This document shows positions 24,590 through 33,736 of a stretch of 64,000 nt of DNA, piece after piece. Positions within the stretch are counted from its first letter, which is position 1; every line of letters starts with the position of its first letter. The position numbers and the translations under genes were made by a program. Source of the stretch: Gordius sp. MW1 (lineage: Eukaryota; Nematomorpha; Gordioida; Gordea; Gordiidae); NCBI GenBank assembly GCA_964036665.1, contig OZ038527.1:17196221-17260220 (forward strand), written 5' to 3'. The notes beneath the pieces were generated by a model. That model did not search any database and was not told where the DNA came from. It saw only the letters and a list, made by a program, of their open reading frames with translations.

Positions 24590-24697
24590 TATGAACTCTA
24601 ATGTACTCCGTTTAGCAGACATCGTGGGACGAAATTTGATAAGGAAAAAAGGTTTACGCAATCGCGTATAAATTTGGGTATAAGGGTGATATAAAAT
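24590..24697 (+). repeat. Foldback-element core segment
   Basis: The stretch TGTACTCCGTTTAGCAGACATCGTGGGACG... to GTGATATAAAA matches 42548-42650 in the foldback element at 42052-42875. There the next base is the start of its outer arm; here an unrelated 1.7-kb stretch of tandem repeats intervenes before the matching outer arm at 26436. The apparent open frames on the other strand here are repeats and not genes. Confidence 0.65.
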
Positions 24698-24699
24698 AC

Positions 24700-24720
24700 A
24701 CGAGAGCCTTCGGCTCTCGT
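24700..24720. other. Perfect 9-bp stem hairpin
   Basis: ACGAGAGCC and GGCTCTCGT are separated by TTC. It sits directly before the G-rich minisatellite. It resembles a bacterial terminator in form only; in this eukaryotic repeat context it is more likely part of the repeat's fold. Confidence 0.5.
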
Positions 24721-24790
24721 GGGAAGGGGGAGGGGAGAAGGGGAGGGGAGAAGGGGAGGGGAGAAGGGGAGGGGAGAAGGGAAGGGGGGA
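24721..24790 (+). repeat. G-rich minisatellite, about 13-bp unit
   Basis: A unit close to GAAGGGGAGGGGA is repeated about five times with little variation. Runs of four G at regular spacing could form a G-quadruplex. The C-rich complement gives spurious Pro/Ser/Leu-rich frames that are not genes. It lies between the core and outer arm of a foldback-type repeat. Confidence 0.85.
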
Positions 24791-24930
24791 CGACTCATCT
24801 TTACTTCGTATAAATGTATCATATTTGCTATGCAATTTATGGGCGAGAAAGGTGGGAAGGGGCGAGAATGCCTATAGGGGGGTATTAAATGCCTAATGAT
24901 TAATTAATTATTTATACAAATTTTCCATTT

Positions 24931-24970
24931 ATAGGCAAAATGTAATATAGGCAAAATGTAATATAGGCAA
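24931..24970 (+). repeat. Short tandem repeat, 16-bp unit
   Basis: ATAGGCAAAATGTAAT occurs twice in a row with the start of a third copy. It is followed by GGGTTAGGGTTAG, two telomere-like words that are too few to be called a telomere. Confidence 0.7.
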
Positions 24971-25139
24971 GGGTTAGGGTTAGATTTAGTGTTTGCATCT
25001 AGTTGCGTATTACATTAGTTTTTACGGCCTTTAGTGATTATGGGTCTAACAAACATTATATTATAAAACATCACAATGTTAAGAATTTGAAGAATTGTTG
25101 GGAGAAATTTTTGTTGAATTTGAACAATTTTTAATTAAA

Positions 25140-26260
25140 AAAATCAAAAATTTGGCGAATGGTCATTTTTTCTCCATTGGTCAGTACCAACAGATACTCT
25201 ATAAGTCAATGATAGCCAAAAAAACGGAAAAAAAAAAATTTGATGCTCACTTTGGTCAATGGTCATTTTTTTCCATCGGTCAGCAGCCAGGACACGGTAA
25301 AAGTGGATATAAATTCATAAAAGTAAAAAAAACAAAACAAAAAATTTTCAAATCACATTTTGGCCAATGGTCATTTTTTTCAATTGGTCAGCAGCCAGGA
25401 CACGGTAAAAGTGGATATAAATTCATAATAGTCAAAAAAAACGAAAAAAAAGTTTTCGAATCACATTTTGGCCAATGGTCATTTTATTCCATTGGTCAGC
25501 AGCCAGCGGACGGCCAAAAAGTGATAATAGCAATGGTAGGAACAGGAACAATCATAATAGTCAAAAAAAAACGAAAAAAATATTTTCGATTCACATTTTG
25601 GCCAATGGTCATTTTTTCCATCGGTCAGGAGCCAGCGGACGCCCAAAAAGTCATAATAGCAATGGTAGTAACAGGAACAATCATAAGAGTCAAAAAAAAC
25701 GAAAAAATAAACTCGGATTCACATTTTGGCCAATGGTCATTTTTTCAGTGGTCAGCAGCCAACGGACGGCCAAAAAGTCTTATTATCAATGATAGTAACA
25801 AGAACAATCATAAGAGTCAAAAAAACCCGGGATTCTAACCCAAAAACTAGTTAAATTGCATAGCAATTAAAAGTAAACAACTTTTATTTATGTTTATTAT
25901 ATAACATTGGTCAGCAGCCAGCGGACGGCCAAAAAGTCATAATAGCAATGGTAGAAACAGGAACAATCATAATAGTCAAAAAAAACGAAAAAAATAATTT
26001 CAATTCACATTTTGGCCATTGGTCATTTTTTCATTGGTCAGCAGCCAGCGGACGGCCAAAAATTCTTATTATCAATGATAGTAACAAGAACAATCATAAG
26101 AGTCAAAAAAACTTCGGGATTCTAACCCCAAAACTAGTTAAATTGCATAGCAATTAAAAAGTAAACAACTTTTATTTATGTTTATTATATAACTAGTTAA
26201 ATTGCATAGCATTAAAAGTAAACAACTTTTATCTATGTTTATTATATAATAGATAATTTA
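25140..26260 (+). repeat. Satellite array, 100-130-bp units
   Basis: At least seven units carry the block TTTGGCCAATGGTCATTTTT followed by GGTCAGCAGCCAG. The GGTCATT word recurs at 25161, 25261, 25369, 25477, 25607, 25735 and 26021. Units lengthen from 100 to 130 bp as an ACAGGAACAATCATAA segment is added. Beyond 25830 a larger block with AAATTGCATAGCAATTAAAAG is itself repeated three times. The first units give a 247-residue open frame (25095-25838) with SHFGQWSFFSIGQQP repeats. The frame survives because three early spacings are near multiples of three and A-runs avoid stops. I regard it as satellite and not a gene. Confidence 0.85.
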
Positions 26261-26435
26261 ACAAATCTTATATATAACACAGCGAGGGAGATAGAGATGA
26301 GGGGTGGGGCACCTCTTTCTCATGCATTAATTTAAAAAATCGATAACCTAATATACCCAATGCAAATAGATAGGGAGGGTAACGGACAACGGACGGACGG
26401 ACAACCAAAAAACGAGCCCATAAATTGCATAGCAA

Positions 26436-26674
26436 TTAAAAATAAAGGAATGGACCTATAGATGAAACTTTAATCTACATAAATATATTACTATTTTTCA
26501 CTAAATATTAAAAATGCCGTGGCAATATAGCCTCAAAAAGGCTTTAAAAGGGCATTTTTGCCACTTTCAACCTCGTATATCTAAAAACTGGTAATTGTAG
26601 AAAAAAAAACTAAAAACATATTATTTTTCAGCGCAAAATTTTCTATCAGTGTTATTGATCGGATTGCGGGATGT
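26436..26674 (+). repeat. Foldback-element outer arm
   Basis: This arm matches both arms of the element at 42052-42875, including ATGAAACTTTAATCTACAT, AAATGCCGTGGCAA and the terminal CGGATTG..GGATGT. No facing left arm was found upstream of 24590, so this copy is one-armed. Confidence 0.7.
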
Positions 26675-26835
26675 TTTTTTGTAGACCTGTTTAACTAATA
26701 AACCATTTTGGTTCCTGATTTTATCCATAGGGGATATTTTTATCTTTCATATAAGATTTAATTACATTAATGAAAATAATGCTGCATTGCTATTACTACT
26801 TAATTAGGGAAAGTTCTGAGAAACAATAAGATGAA

Positions 26836-27180
26836 GGTTTCAACGCACATTTGAAAAATCGCGGGAATGAGAAAGTCTTATGCGTATATATTGCGAAGTG
26901 AGTGCATATTAGATTTCTTTCTGTTCTTCTTTGTCTGTTTCTTTTATTCGTCGTTTGAAAGCCTCAAATTTATGTGGATTCGGCGTCCTCTGGGCAGTTC
27001 GTTAGATGGTTCGGTTTCTTCTGATGGAAGAGTTAAGATCACCTAACTTTCGGGTGGTAACTATGAACGAGATGGGTAATTGGCTGGGTTTAGAGCGTCG
27101 GTATCCACTCTAGATTGAAGTAAATTGCTTGTTGGCTTTTCAGGTTTTAGATTTTTAGGAAGAAGCTTATGAGCGACTCA
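26836..27180 (-). mobile_element. Retroelement 3' fragment, inverted copy
   Basis: The - strand resembles the + strand segment at 30770-31090, including the C-terminal phrase around FTRRIIETK and the following ATTATCGCGATTTTTCAAATGTG-type non-coding block. It is a broken fossil piece; the family is probably Gypsy-like, judged only from the partner copy. Confidence 0.45.
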
Positions 27181-27428
27181 AAGTCCTTAATCCTTTTAAC
27201 AATGGTATGTTAGGATGGAATCTGTGATCATACACGATCACGAGTAGTGGTGGCCCGGAGTTTGGCTTGAAGAAATTCGCAGATCGTTGTCAGTGTTTCT
27301 GTAAAGGTATTAGATGTCGGGGTGTAAAGTCATAAGCAGCCAAATACACTTCGAAGTCGCGTTCTTTTCAATCCCGCTCAGCACCAGACGCTACAACGGC
27401 TACAAATGGAGGAAGAAAGCTACCATTA

Positions 27429-27436
27429 CAAGGTAC
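27429..27436. other. Left 8-bp target duplication of the hAT element
   Basis: CAAGGTAC here is repeated exactly at 30012-30019, immediately outside the right terminus. Eight bases is the hallmark duplication length of hAT transposons. Confidence 0.9.
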
Positions 27437-30011
27437 TAAAGACTGTTTAGGTCAGTCGGCCCGCCCGTTATAAAAATTAACCCGGCCCGGCCCCGTAAAA
27501 ATAAAAGGTGATAGGCCTGGGCCGGGCCCGCTAATTAATTGTAAAGCCCGACCCGGGCCCGTATACAAAAATTTTTAGTTTGCTAATTTCTGTTGGATTT
27601 TAATTTTTTTTTAATTTAATCAATATATCTGTATATTACAAATATTATTAATAATCATGTAAAAATAATAAATCATCAATTATTTCCGCAAGCGAGTTCT
27701 TCTTTCTTCAATAAATCGACCTGCAGTTGAAAATTTCTTTCACTAGTGGCACTTGTGGCAGGAATACATAAAACTTTATGTGCCAAATGAGATAGTTTTG
27801 GACACCTAATTTAAGGTTGAATTGATATTAATAACATTTACTTCGCTTCTTTGGCTTTACACCATTTTATAAGATCAAAACATTCAGGATCTACATATTC
27901 CTCGAGATATTGATTAAATTCATTTGTTGATGAAGGTATGCTTTCATTATCCTCCCATTCCGAAAATACGCATTTAGATTTTTTAGCTAAAATATTAAAA
28001 AAAAATTTGTCTTAAAATTTATAATCTTACCTTGAGACATACATTTGTCATTTTCAAGATTCTCGGAAGAACTAACTGATTGCGTAAAATCATCGCGATC
28101 TATAAGACTTTTTATTTCTTCATAAGTCTTTCTTTTCTCTTGAGTAGTAGCCATTTTCATGGTTTAAATTTGAGGTGAAGCGCCGTAGCCATTCTATGCA
28201 AGGAATGGATTTTTTGATTAATCAATTCTTTAATTTTTTTTTGATATTTCTTATTTGATTGTCCAAAAATCCATTATTTTCCATCATATTAATAAATTTT
28301 AATTTCTATAAAAATACATAAGGTATAGTGGATTTTGAGTCCGCCTCTAAATGTGTGCTTGCTTCTTTAAATGGCCTCAATAACTCAATAGTGGATTTTA
28401 GCAAAGGTTTGTTTATATTAACCAACATAAAGTTTGATTCCTTTTTATTAAAATTTCTTCATTTTCATCTAACATACTATTAACACTTTCCTAAAGATTC
28501 ATTTAAAATTCCACCTAATAGCTATATCTTGATATAAACAATGGCTTAGATTTCTATTTAAGCCACTTTGTTTAAAGTACCGTACTAGAGTTTTAGTGTT
28601 ATTTATCATGTTCAGTACATCTGGTGCATTTTCCCCCATAAATGATTCATTAAAAGCCCCTTTAATAATATTATTTATCTGGTGGGCCTTACAATCCAGT
28701 CGTCTATAATTTTGTAGAGCTTTTATGATATTGACCCCTTGATCTGAAACAAATGTAATTTTAAAAATATCATTTAGAGATAATCCGGATGATGTTAATT
28801 TATTTAGGATTTCACTTTTAATATTTTCTGCATTTTTTTTCATGTGGGAATTGTGCTGTGAACAATATCCTTGTAATAAGTTTATCATTAATGTAGTGTA
28901 TACTTAATGTTATATAAGAATTCTTGGTATAGTCATTTGTCCACATGTCTGTGGTTGCCCAACACAATCCCCTTTCCACATGTGATATTACTTCTGGTAA
29001 AATTAGCTTTCTTACAGCAATGGCAGACTGCTTGACATGCCTGGCTACAGTAGTTGGATGAGGCATTATGTCCTCTATCTTCACTTGTCCAACTATTGAC
29101 ACACTATTCATCAGAAATTGGCAAAATTTTTAAATCCTTCTTTGGCTGTCTTAAATCTTTGGCACAAAATTTAATTGCCTCATCTATTATTTTGATTTTT
29201 AAGGGTTTTGCTTTTTTTCCATCATCGTAACAAATTGATCCATCGTTCCAGACTTTAATTCATTGCTAGCACATTTATGTCTTTTAAGATGGGATCTTCC
29301 ATCAGATGGTTTGGAGGCTAAATACTTTTTGCAAGTTTTGCAGATGCAAATAGTAGCTTGGTTGCCATTTTCATCCAGTAGTATATCAAAGTTTTTCCAC
29401 ACTTCACTCTTCAAGTTATGGTTTAATTTTATTTTGAGATTATTATAAGTTCTATGTCAGCCATTATTAATTCTTCAGACATGCTAATATGTTATGTACT
29501 ATTTCTAAAACAATTATTTAATTAAAATATAAATTTTGTTAGAGTGAAAATCTCAAATATTTATATAACAAAGTTTTATAATGAGAATATTTAAAATATT
29601 AATCTTGAAATTTTATTAACTTACTCTTAAGTTTGTAACTACAAGGATAATGTAGTTTATTACTGTATATAGTATTAGTAGCTAATGAAAACTTATCTAT
29701 TTGAAATTTGAATTGCGCGGTATTTTTGTAAATGAATGAATAAAGAAGGAAATTCAAATGTATTTTAATTGTCAGTTAGACAAAAATCAATTAAAAAATA
29801 ATAAAAAAAGTTTAACACATCTTTATTTTTATTTTATATTTCTAGTATAATTAAAAATTAAACTATTTTGCAACGGGCTTTTAGTGGGCCTCAGTTTAAT
29901 CTAGGCCCGGCCCGAGCCCGTTAGATTGAACGGCCCGTCCAGGCCCGGCCCGTTTTTTTTAACCTAAAGCCCCTAAAGCCCGGCCCGCGGGCGGGGCCGT
30001 GCAGGTTTCTA
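27437..30011 (-). mobile_element. Near full-length hAT transposon with GGCCCG subterminal repeats
   Basis: The element is 2575 bp between perfect 8-bp duplications CAAGGTAC. The right terminus, read inward, is TAGAAACCTGCACGGCC; the left is TAAAGACTG followed by GTCAGTCGGCCCGCCCG, which has lost a few bases compared with TAGAGACCTGCAACGGGCC in the second copy at 49499. Within about 150 bp of each end there are many GGCCCG/CGGGCC words, probably transposase-binding sites. The interior carries a hAT transposase on the - strand (27690-29414). The perfect duplication suggests moderate age, but the transposase frame is damaged. Confidence 0.92.
27690..29414 (-). pseudogene. hAT transposase (BED finger, RNase H-like core, dimerisation domain), damaged
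   Basis: In order on the - strand: 29199-29414 encodes a BED zinc finger (CKTCKKYLASK...SHLKRHKC). 28818-29111 holds ILP-region residues and the phrase CWATTDMWTNDYTKNSYITL, the usual hAT strand around the first catalytic Asp. 28499-28888 contains VSDQGVNIIKAL and CKAHQINNIIK, matching the second catalytic region and the CxxH of hAT. Near 27690-27800 the C-terminal dimerisation block CPKLSHLAHKVLCIPATSATSERNF is followed, after a one-base shift, by TAGRFIEERRTRL. There are at least three frame changes or stops between blocks, so it probably cannot make active enzyme. The domain order is full length for the family (about 600 residues). Confidence 0.9.
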
Positions 30012-30019
30012 CAAGGTAC
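30012..30019. other. Right 8-bp target duplication of the hAT element
   Basis: CAAGGTAC, identical to 27429-27436. Confidence 0.9.
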
Positions 30020-30479
30020 TATCTATGAGTGCCTGTTACACGCCATACGTTTTACAAAACATCATAGCTGTTCTCACAAAGTATTTTATTTCTTGCTATG
30101 ATTTTCTATCACCAAATTTTAAATTTATATCTTTCTATTTATTCCACAATAACAATAATAATTTGATATTTTAATAATCCCAAAGATGATCTTTTTATAA
30201 TCACGATTTTTTTAAACAATGAATAATCATAATAATAATAATAAAAATAAAATACGCGTTTCTATATCTTCCGTATATTATAATTAGCATTTTTTATGGA
30301 TCTTATGACAGTACGCGCGTGTTACAAAAATAGCCTATCTGTTATGGCTTCACAATGATTTTCACAAATAGGAGGAGGAGGAGGATGATTTGACAAAGAT
30401 TAACTCAAAATAGGAAAAGTAGGAAGATCAATTAAAATTAATATATGCTACACAAAGAAAGCCGTAAAGAAGCAGATCG

Positions 30480-31090
30480 GGACCCCTCGTTCAACATGAC
30501 TCAGCTTGTAGCAAACTGCACGGCAGCTCGAAACATTAACGCAAATCGTGCCACTACACGTCGAACATCCAATTAACGTCTACACCGATGCATCCAATAT
30601 ATCACGTTCGAGGACGCAGCAGTAGCAATTGGTTACCCACTCCCCAATATCTGGCACATTGCCCTTACAGAAACGCCGGCAATGATGTAGCCATTTTTTA
30701 GGAAACTCTACCCGTCAATGATCACAGACTCCACCACAGCATGCAATTGTTTAAAAAAGGGTTAAATCCCAAAGCCCGGACATTAAGTCGTTTATAAGTC
30801 TCTTCGTGAGCATTCCAAGTAGATATCAACGCTTGAAAGCCCAGCCGATAACTCATCCCGCTCACTCATGGCCCGTAAGATACGTGGTCTTAAACGTTCG
30901 AACAAGTCTTTCGCCCGAAGGAACCGAAGACGAACTGCTAGCAGACGACACCGAAATTGACCTCCTGGCTTTCACACGAAGAATAATAGAAACAAAAAAG
31001 AAAAAGAAATCTCACTTCGCAATACATATAAACGCATTATCGCTAAAAATTTTCATTATCGCGATTTTTCAAATGTGCTTTTAACCCTTC
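30480..31090 (+). mobile_element. Broken Gypsy-like pol 3' fragment
   Basis: The phrase INVYTDASN near 30570 fits the start of an LTR-element RNase H domain, and a frame from 30806 to 31084 ends with LAFTRRIIETKKKKK. It is broken and short, so the family is tentative. The related segment at 26836-27180 is in the opposite orientation, so the intervening hAT element landed between two inverted retroelement pieces. Confidence 0.45.
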
Positions 31091-31262
31091 GTTTTTTTTC
31101 TTTGTCAAAGTTTTCCCTATTACCCTTTTAATAAGTCGCCTTTATAGCCTTAGATTATTAATAACACTACAACATTATTTTTGGTATTATAAATAATTTT
31201 AATTTAGATAAGATAATCCCCTGGCAGAATCCATAAGAACAAAACCAGGGGATCCAAAATGG
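31013..31262 (+). repeat. LTR-like repeat, copy A
   Basis: The block CAATACATATAAACGCATTATCGC, through TATAGCCTTA, to CATAAGAACAAAACCAGGGG recurs in the same orientation at 32104-32318 (copy B). It directly follows the retroelement coding fragment, which is the expected place for a 3' LTR. The copies are quite diverged, so it is an old fossil. Confidence 0.45.
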
Positions 31263-31333
31263 TGAAAGGGCCCCAAACCCAGGCCATTTTGGATTAATAT
31301 GTACCCATATTCGTATGTTATGTGTATATGTAC

Positions 31334-32094
31334 TAGAGGTGTGCACGGATCAATCCGATCCGACATCCGATCCATTCGGACGGATCGGATCAACATTTTA
31401 ATTTTGGAAGTCTGATCGGATCGGATCAACATTTTATTTTAGTCGGATCGGATCGGATTTTCAAATTTAAAATAAACAATAATAATTAAATTAATAATTT
31501 TTAGTATACATTTTCATAATTATCTTTGCATTCTTTTTTTAATTTTCCATTTTTGATGCCCAATACCACCTCTCACCTTGTATTTTCCTAGCGTTTTTCC
31601 CTAGCTAGACTTTCTTGTTTGGCGAGAAAGGAGCTAGTGTCAATGATAAACCAGCATCTTCCGTTTCCTTTTTAGCACACGCATTTCTTTCTATCTCAAC
31701 TCAACTCAACTCCGAAAATTATCAATCACAATCTCCCCTTTCCTTAAAGCAGACGCGTAGCTCCTTTCCCGGAACAGAAAATTTAGATTTTTTATTATTT
31801 TTATATGATAATATAGAATTAGTCAAATAAAATTTTTTATTTACTTCAGGTCTATTAAAATTGCTATAACTTATTTTTATGTATTTTAAATTTAATCATC
31901 AATAAAAAGTTCTGTTCGTAAAATTTTAATTTAAAAATTTCGGATCGGATCGGATCGTATTTAGATTTTAAAAAACTCGGATCGGATCGGATTTAGATTT
32001 TAAAAAACTCGGATCGGATCGGATGGATATAAAATTTTTCAAAAACCCCTCGGATCGGATCGGATCAAAAAAATTTGATCCGTGCACACCTCTA
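31334..32094. mobile_element. Non-autonomous hAT element with CGGATC subterminal arrays
   Basis: Termini are TAGAGGTGTGCACGGATCAA and TTGATCCGTGCACACCTCTA, a 20-bp perfect inverted repeat. They are flanked by a perfect 8-bp duplication ATATGTAC (31326-31333 and 32095-32102). CGGATCGGATC arrays fill about 130 bp inside each end. The central open stretch (31615-31830) ends with LDFLLFLYDNIELVK, which resembles the tail of hAT transposases, so it looks like an internal deletion derivative with only the transposase C-terminus left. The perfect ends and duplication indicate a comparatively young insertion. Confidence 0.93.
31615..31830 (+). pseudogene. hAT transposase C-terminal remnant
   Basis: The 71-residue open segment has a Ser/Gln-rich start and the end TRSSFPGTENLDFLLFLYDN. 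In hAT transposases the dimerisation domain closes with R..L....NLD.LLFL..N, so the last 30 residues fit. The rest of the transposase is missing. It lies inside the CGGATC element and follows its orientation if that element is read left to right. Confidence 0.5.
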
Positions 32095-32103
32095 ATATGT
32101 ACT

Positions 32104-32318
32104 CACTTCTCAATACATATATAAACGAATTATCGCTATACTTTTTCATTCTGGCGATTAAGTCTTCGTTTACACCTTCGACTCATCATTTTTCAAAGTT
32201 ATGCCTAATACCTTTTTTTATAGCCTTATTATAGTAGTAATAGCACAGATTATTTTCATTAATATTGTTAGATAAAATCCTCTGGCAAAATTCATAAGGA
32301 CAAAACTAGGGGAACCTA
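32104..32318 (+). repeat. LTR-like repeat, copy B
   Basis: A same-orientation, diverged match to 31013-31262. It lies just beyond the right duplication of the CGGATC hAT element, so that element inserted between (or at the edge of) the two copies. Broken fossil sequence. Confidence 0.45.
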
Positions 32319-32324
32319 CAACTA

Positions 32325-32476
32325 CAAGAATATTGGTTTTGGATTAGGGGGGGGGGCAAAACGTTTGAAAGTTCAATTAGAGGGGGGCAAAACATAAGTT
32401 TTTTAATTTTTCAAAGTTTTAGCATTGAAAATTTTTCTCTCTCGTAATTTAGGGGCTGCCCCTGGCTACGCCCATG
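32325..32476. mobile_element. hAT-type MITE (CATGGGCGTAGCC family), left end eroded
   Basis: The right end CCTGGCTACGCCCATG is perfect. The interior words GGCAAAACGTTTGAAAGTTC and GCATTGAAAATTTTT define the CAAAACGTTT subtype, shared with copies at 40747 and 49823. The left terminus is not recognisable. Confidence 0.7.
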
Positions 32477-33218
32477 TGCCCTTTTTACCAAAACTCACCG
32501 TGAATATTGGATGCATATAGTTTTGATTGATTTTTGTAATTGAAAGTTTTCGACACAAACGCTGCAGATGCATATAATCTAAAAAATTTCTTGTTTAATA
32601 TAATATTTATCCATTGTTTTTTAAAACCCTTCCCTTTATCTTGCCTACGTCACTGACAACATCTTTTTAAAGGATTCGATTTAAATTACAATGTAAACTG
32701 TCTCAATCCTCATAAACTTCTTATAACTTTAATATTTCTTTTTACAAACACATTAAAATTTGTATATAAACATGCGTTCAGACCTTTTTACATAAGTAAT
32801 ATTCAGCTCCGCTTTATCAATTCGTTTTATAATACTTAGTTTCCAACCTATTAATTGTTCCGCGTCCATAAGCGACTCACAAATGTATAAGCAATTAAAA
32901 GAAAGAAAATTTTGTGGATTATTACCATTAAAAATTAAGTTAAGTTTCTAATATCTTATTTACAAATTATAAATATTATACCATAAAAATTAGTCAACTC
33001 CCTTTTAGAGTCTTGGAAAATCGTATAAAAATTTCCATTTAAACTCGACAATTTAAAACTATATTTTTAAGCCTTACCAAATGACCTATAATTATAACTT
33101 TCTTCAAAATTCGATTTAAATTAGTCTCTATTGAAATCCCCGTGATCATTGTGCTGAACTCTGCTCCTGGCTCTAAACCATTATTATCTAACATTTTGAT
33201 TTCTTCATTTGCCTTTGG

Positions 33219-33402
33219 TAGTGTTGTAAAAACGGCTGGGTTTTGTTTGGTCGCCCCTTGATTTTACTTAGTAAGACTAAGGGTCGCTTCTGGTCTATTT
33301 CTCAAATTTCGGCTAAGCCTCGAGGTCGACTCGTGGCTGTTTATGTTTAGTCGACTAAAATCAATGGGTGCCAAACAAAACCCACCCGTTTTTACGACAC
33401 TA
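33219..33402. mobile_element. 184-bp palindromic hAT-like MITE (TAGTGTTG ends)
   Basis: Left TAGTGTTGTAAAAACGGCTG and right (inverted) TAGTGTCGTAAAAACGGGTG begin an inverted repeat of about 55 bp. It continues through GGGTTTTGTTTGG and TTGATTTTA on both arms, with few mismatches. Flanks GCCTTTGG and GCCCTTAA agree at 5 of 8. The long arms around a 70-bp loop could fold into a stable hairpin. It encodes nothing. Confidence 0.8.
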
Positions 33403-33572
33403 GCCCTTAATTTTAACGACCTCCTCAATCGAGTTAATTTACATCGACGATTTTAAAAAACGTATAACAACTTTATCTGGTAGTTTAGTCCTGAAAAACA
33501 CCCACATCCTTTCTAAATAAAACTCAATTGTACCTTTAATGTCATATTTATTTTTCTGCCAAATAGGTTATA

Positions 33573-33736
33573 CATGGGGGTAGCCAGGGGAAAGAGGGGG
33601 AGGCGGCCCCCCCCCCCCCTAAATCACCCACAAAAAAATTTTTAATGCAAAAACCCTTTTTGCCCCTCCCTAATTGAACTTTTAACCGTTTTGCCCCCCC
33701 CCCCCGCCCTTAATCCAAAACCTGGCTACGCCCATG
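33573..33736. mobile_element. hAT-type MITE with perfect 8-bp duplication
   Basis: Ends are CATGGGGGTAGCCAGG and CCTGGCTACGCCCATG. The flanking duplication AGGTTATA (33565-33572, 33737-33744) is perfect. C-tracts of more than ten bases lie near each end. Confidence 0.92.

Noticed and set aside
24700-24720. Intrinsic bacterial-type terminator
   Set aside because: No T-run follows and the context is a eukaryotic repeat.
24572-24835. Overlapping - strand frames rich in Pro, Ser and Leu
   Set aside because: They are the complement of the GAAGGGGAGGGGA minisatellite; repeat periodicity explains them fully.
24968-24981. GGGTTAGGGTTAG as a telomere or interstitial telomeric array
   Set aside because: Only two units; far too short, and the surrounding DNA is a foldback/satellite repeat.
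25948-26157. Short open frame with the same repeated peptide as the satellite
   Set aside because: It is another satellite unit and has no independent support.
25140-26260. CRISPR array
   Set aside because: Units of 100-130 bp are similar throughout, with no short repeat/unique spacer alternation.
27330-27430. Possible zinc-finger (FLYWCH or CG-1-like) coding phrase around YNGYKWRKK, interrupted by the hAT element
   Set aside because: The likeness rests on a few residues and needs a frame change; too weak to report as a gene.
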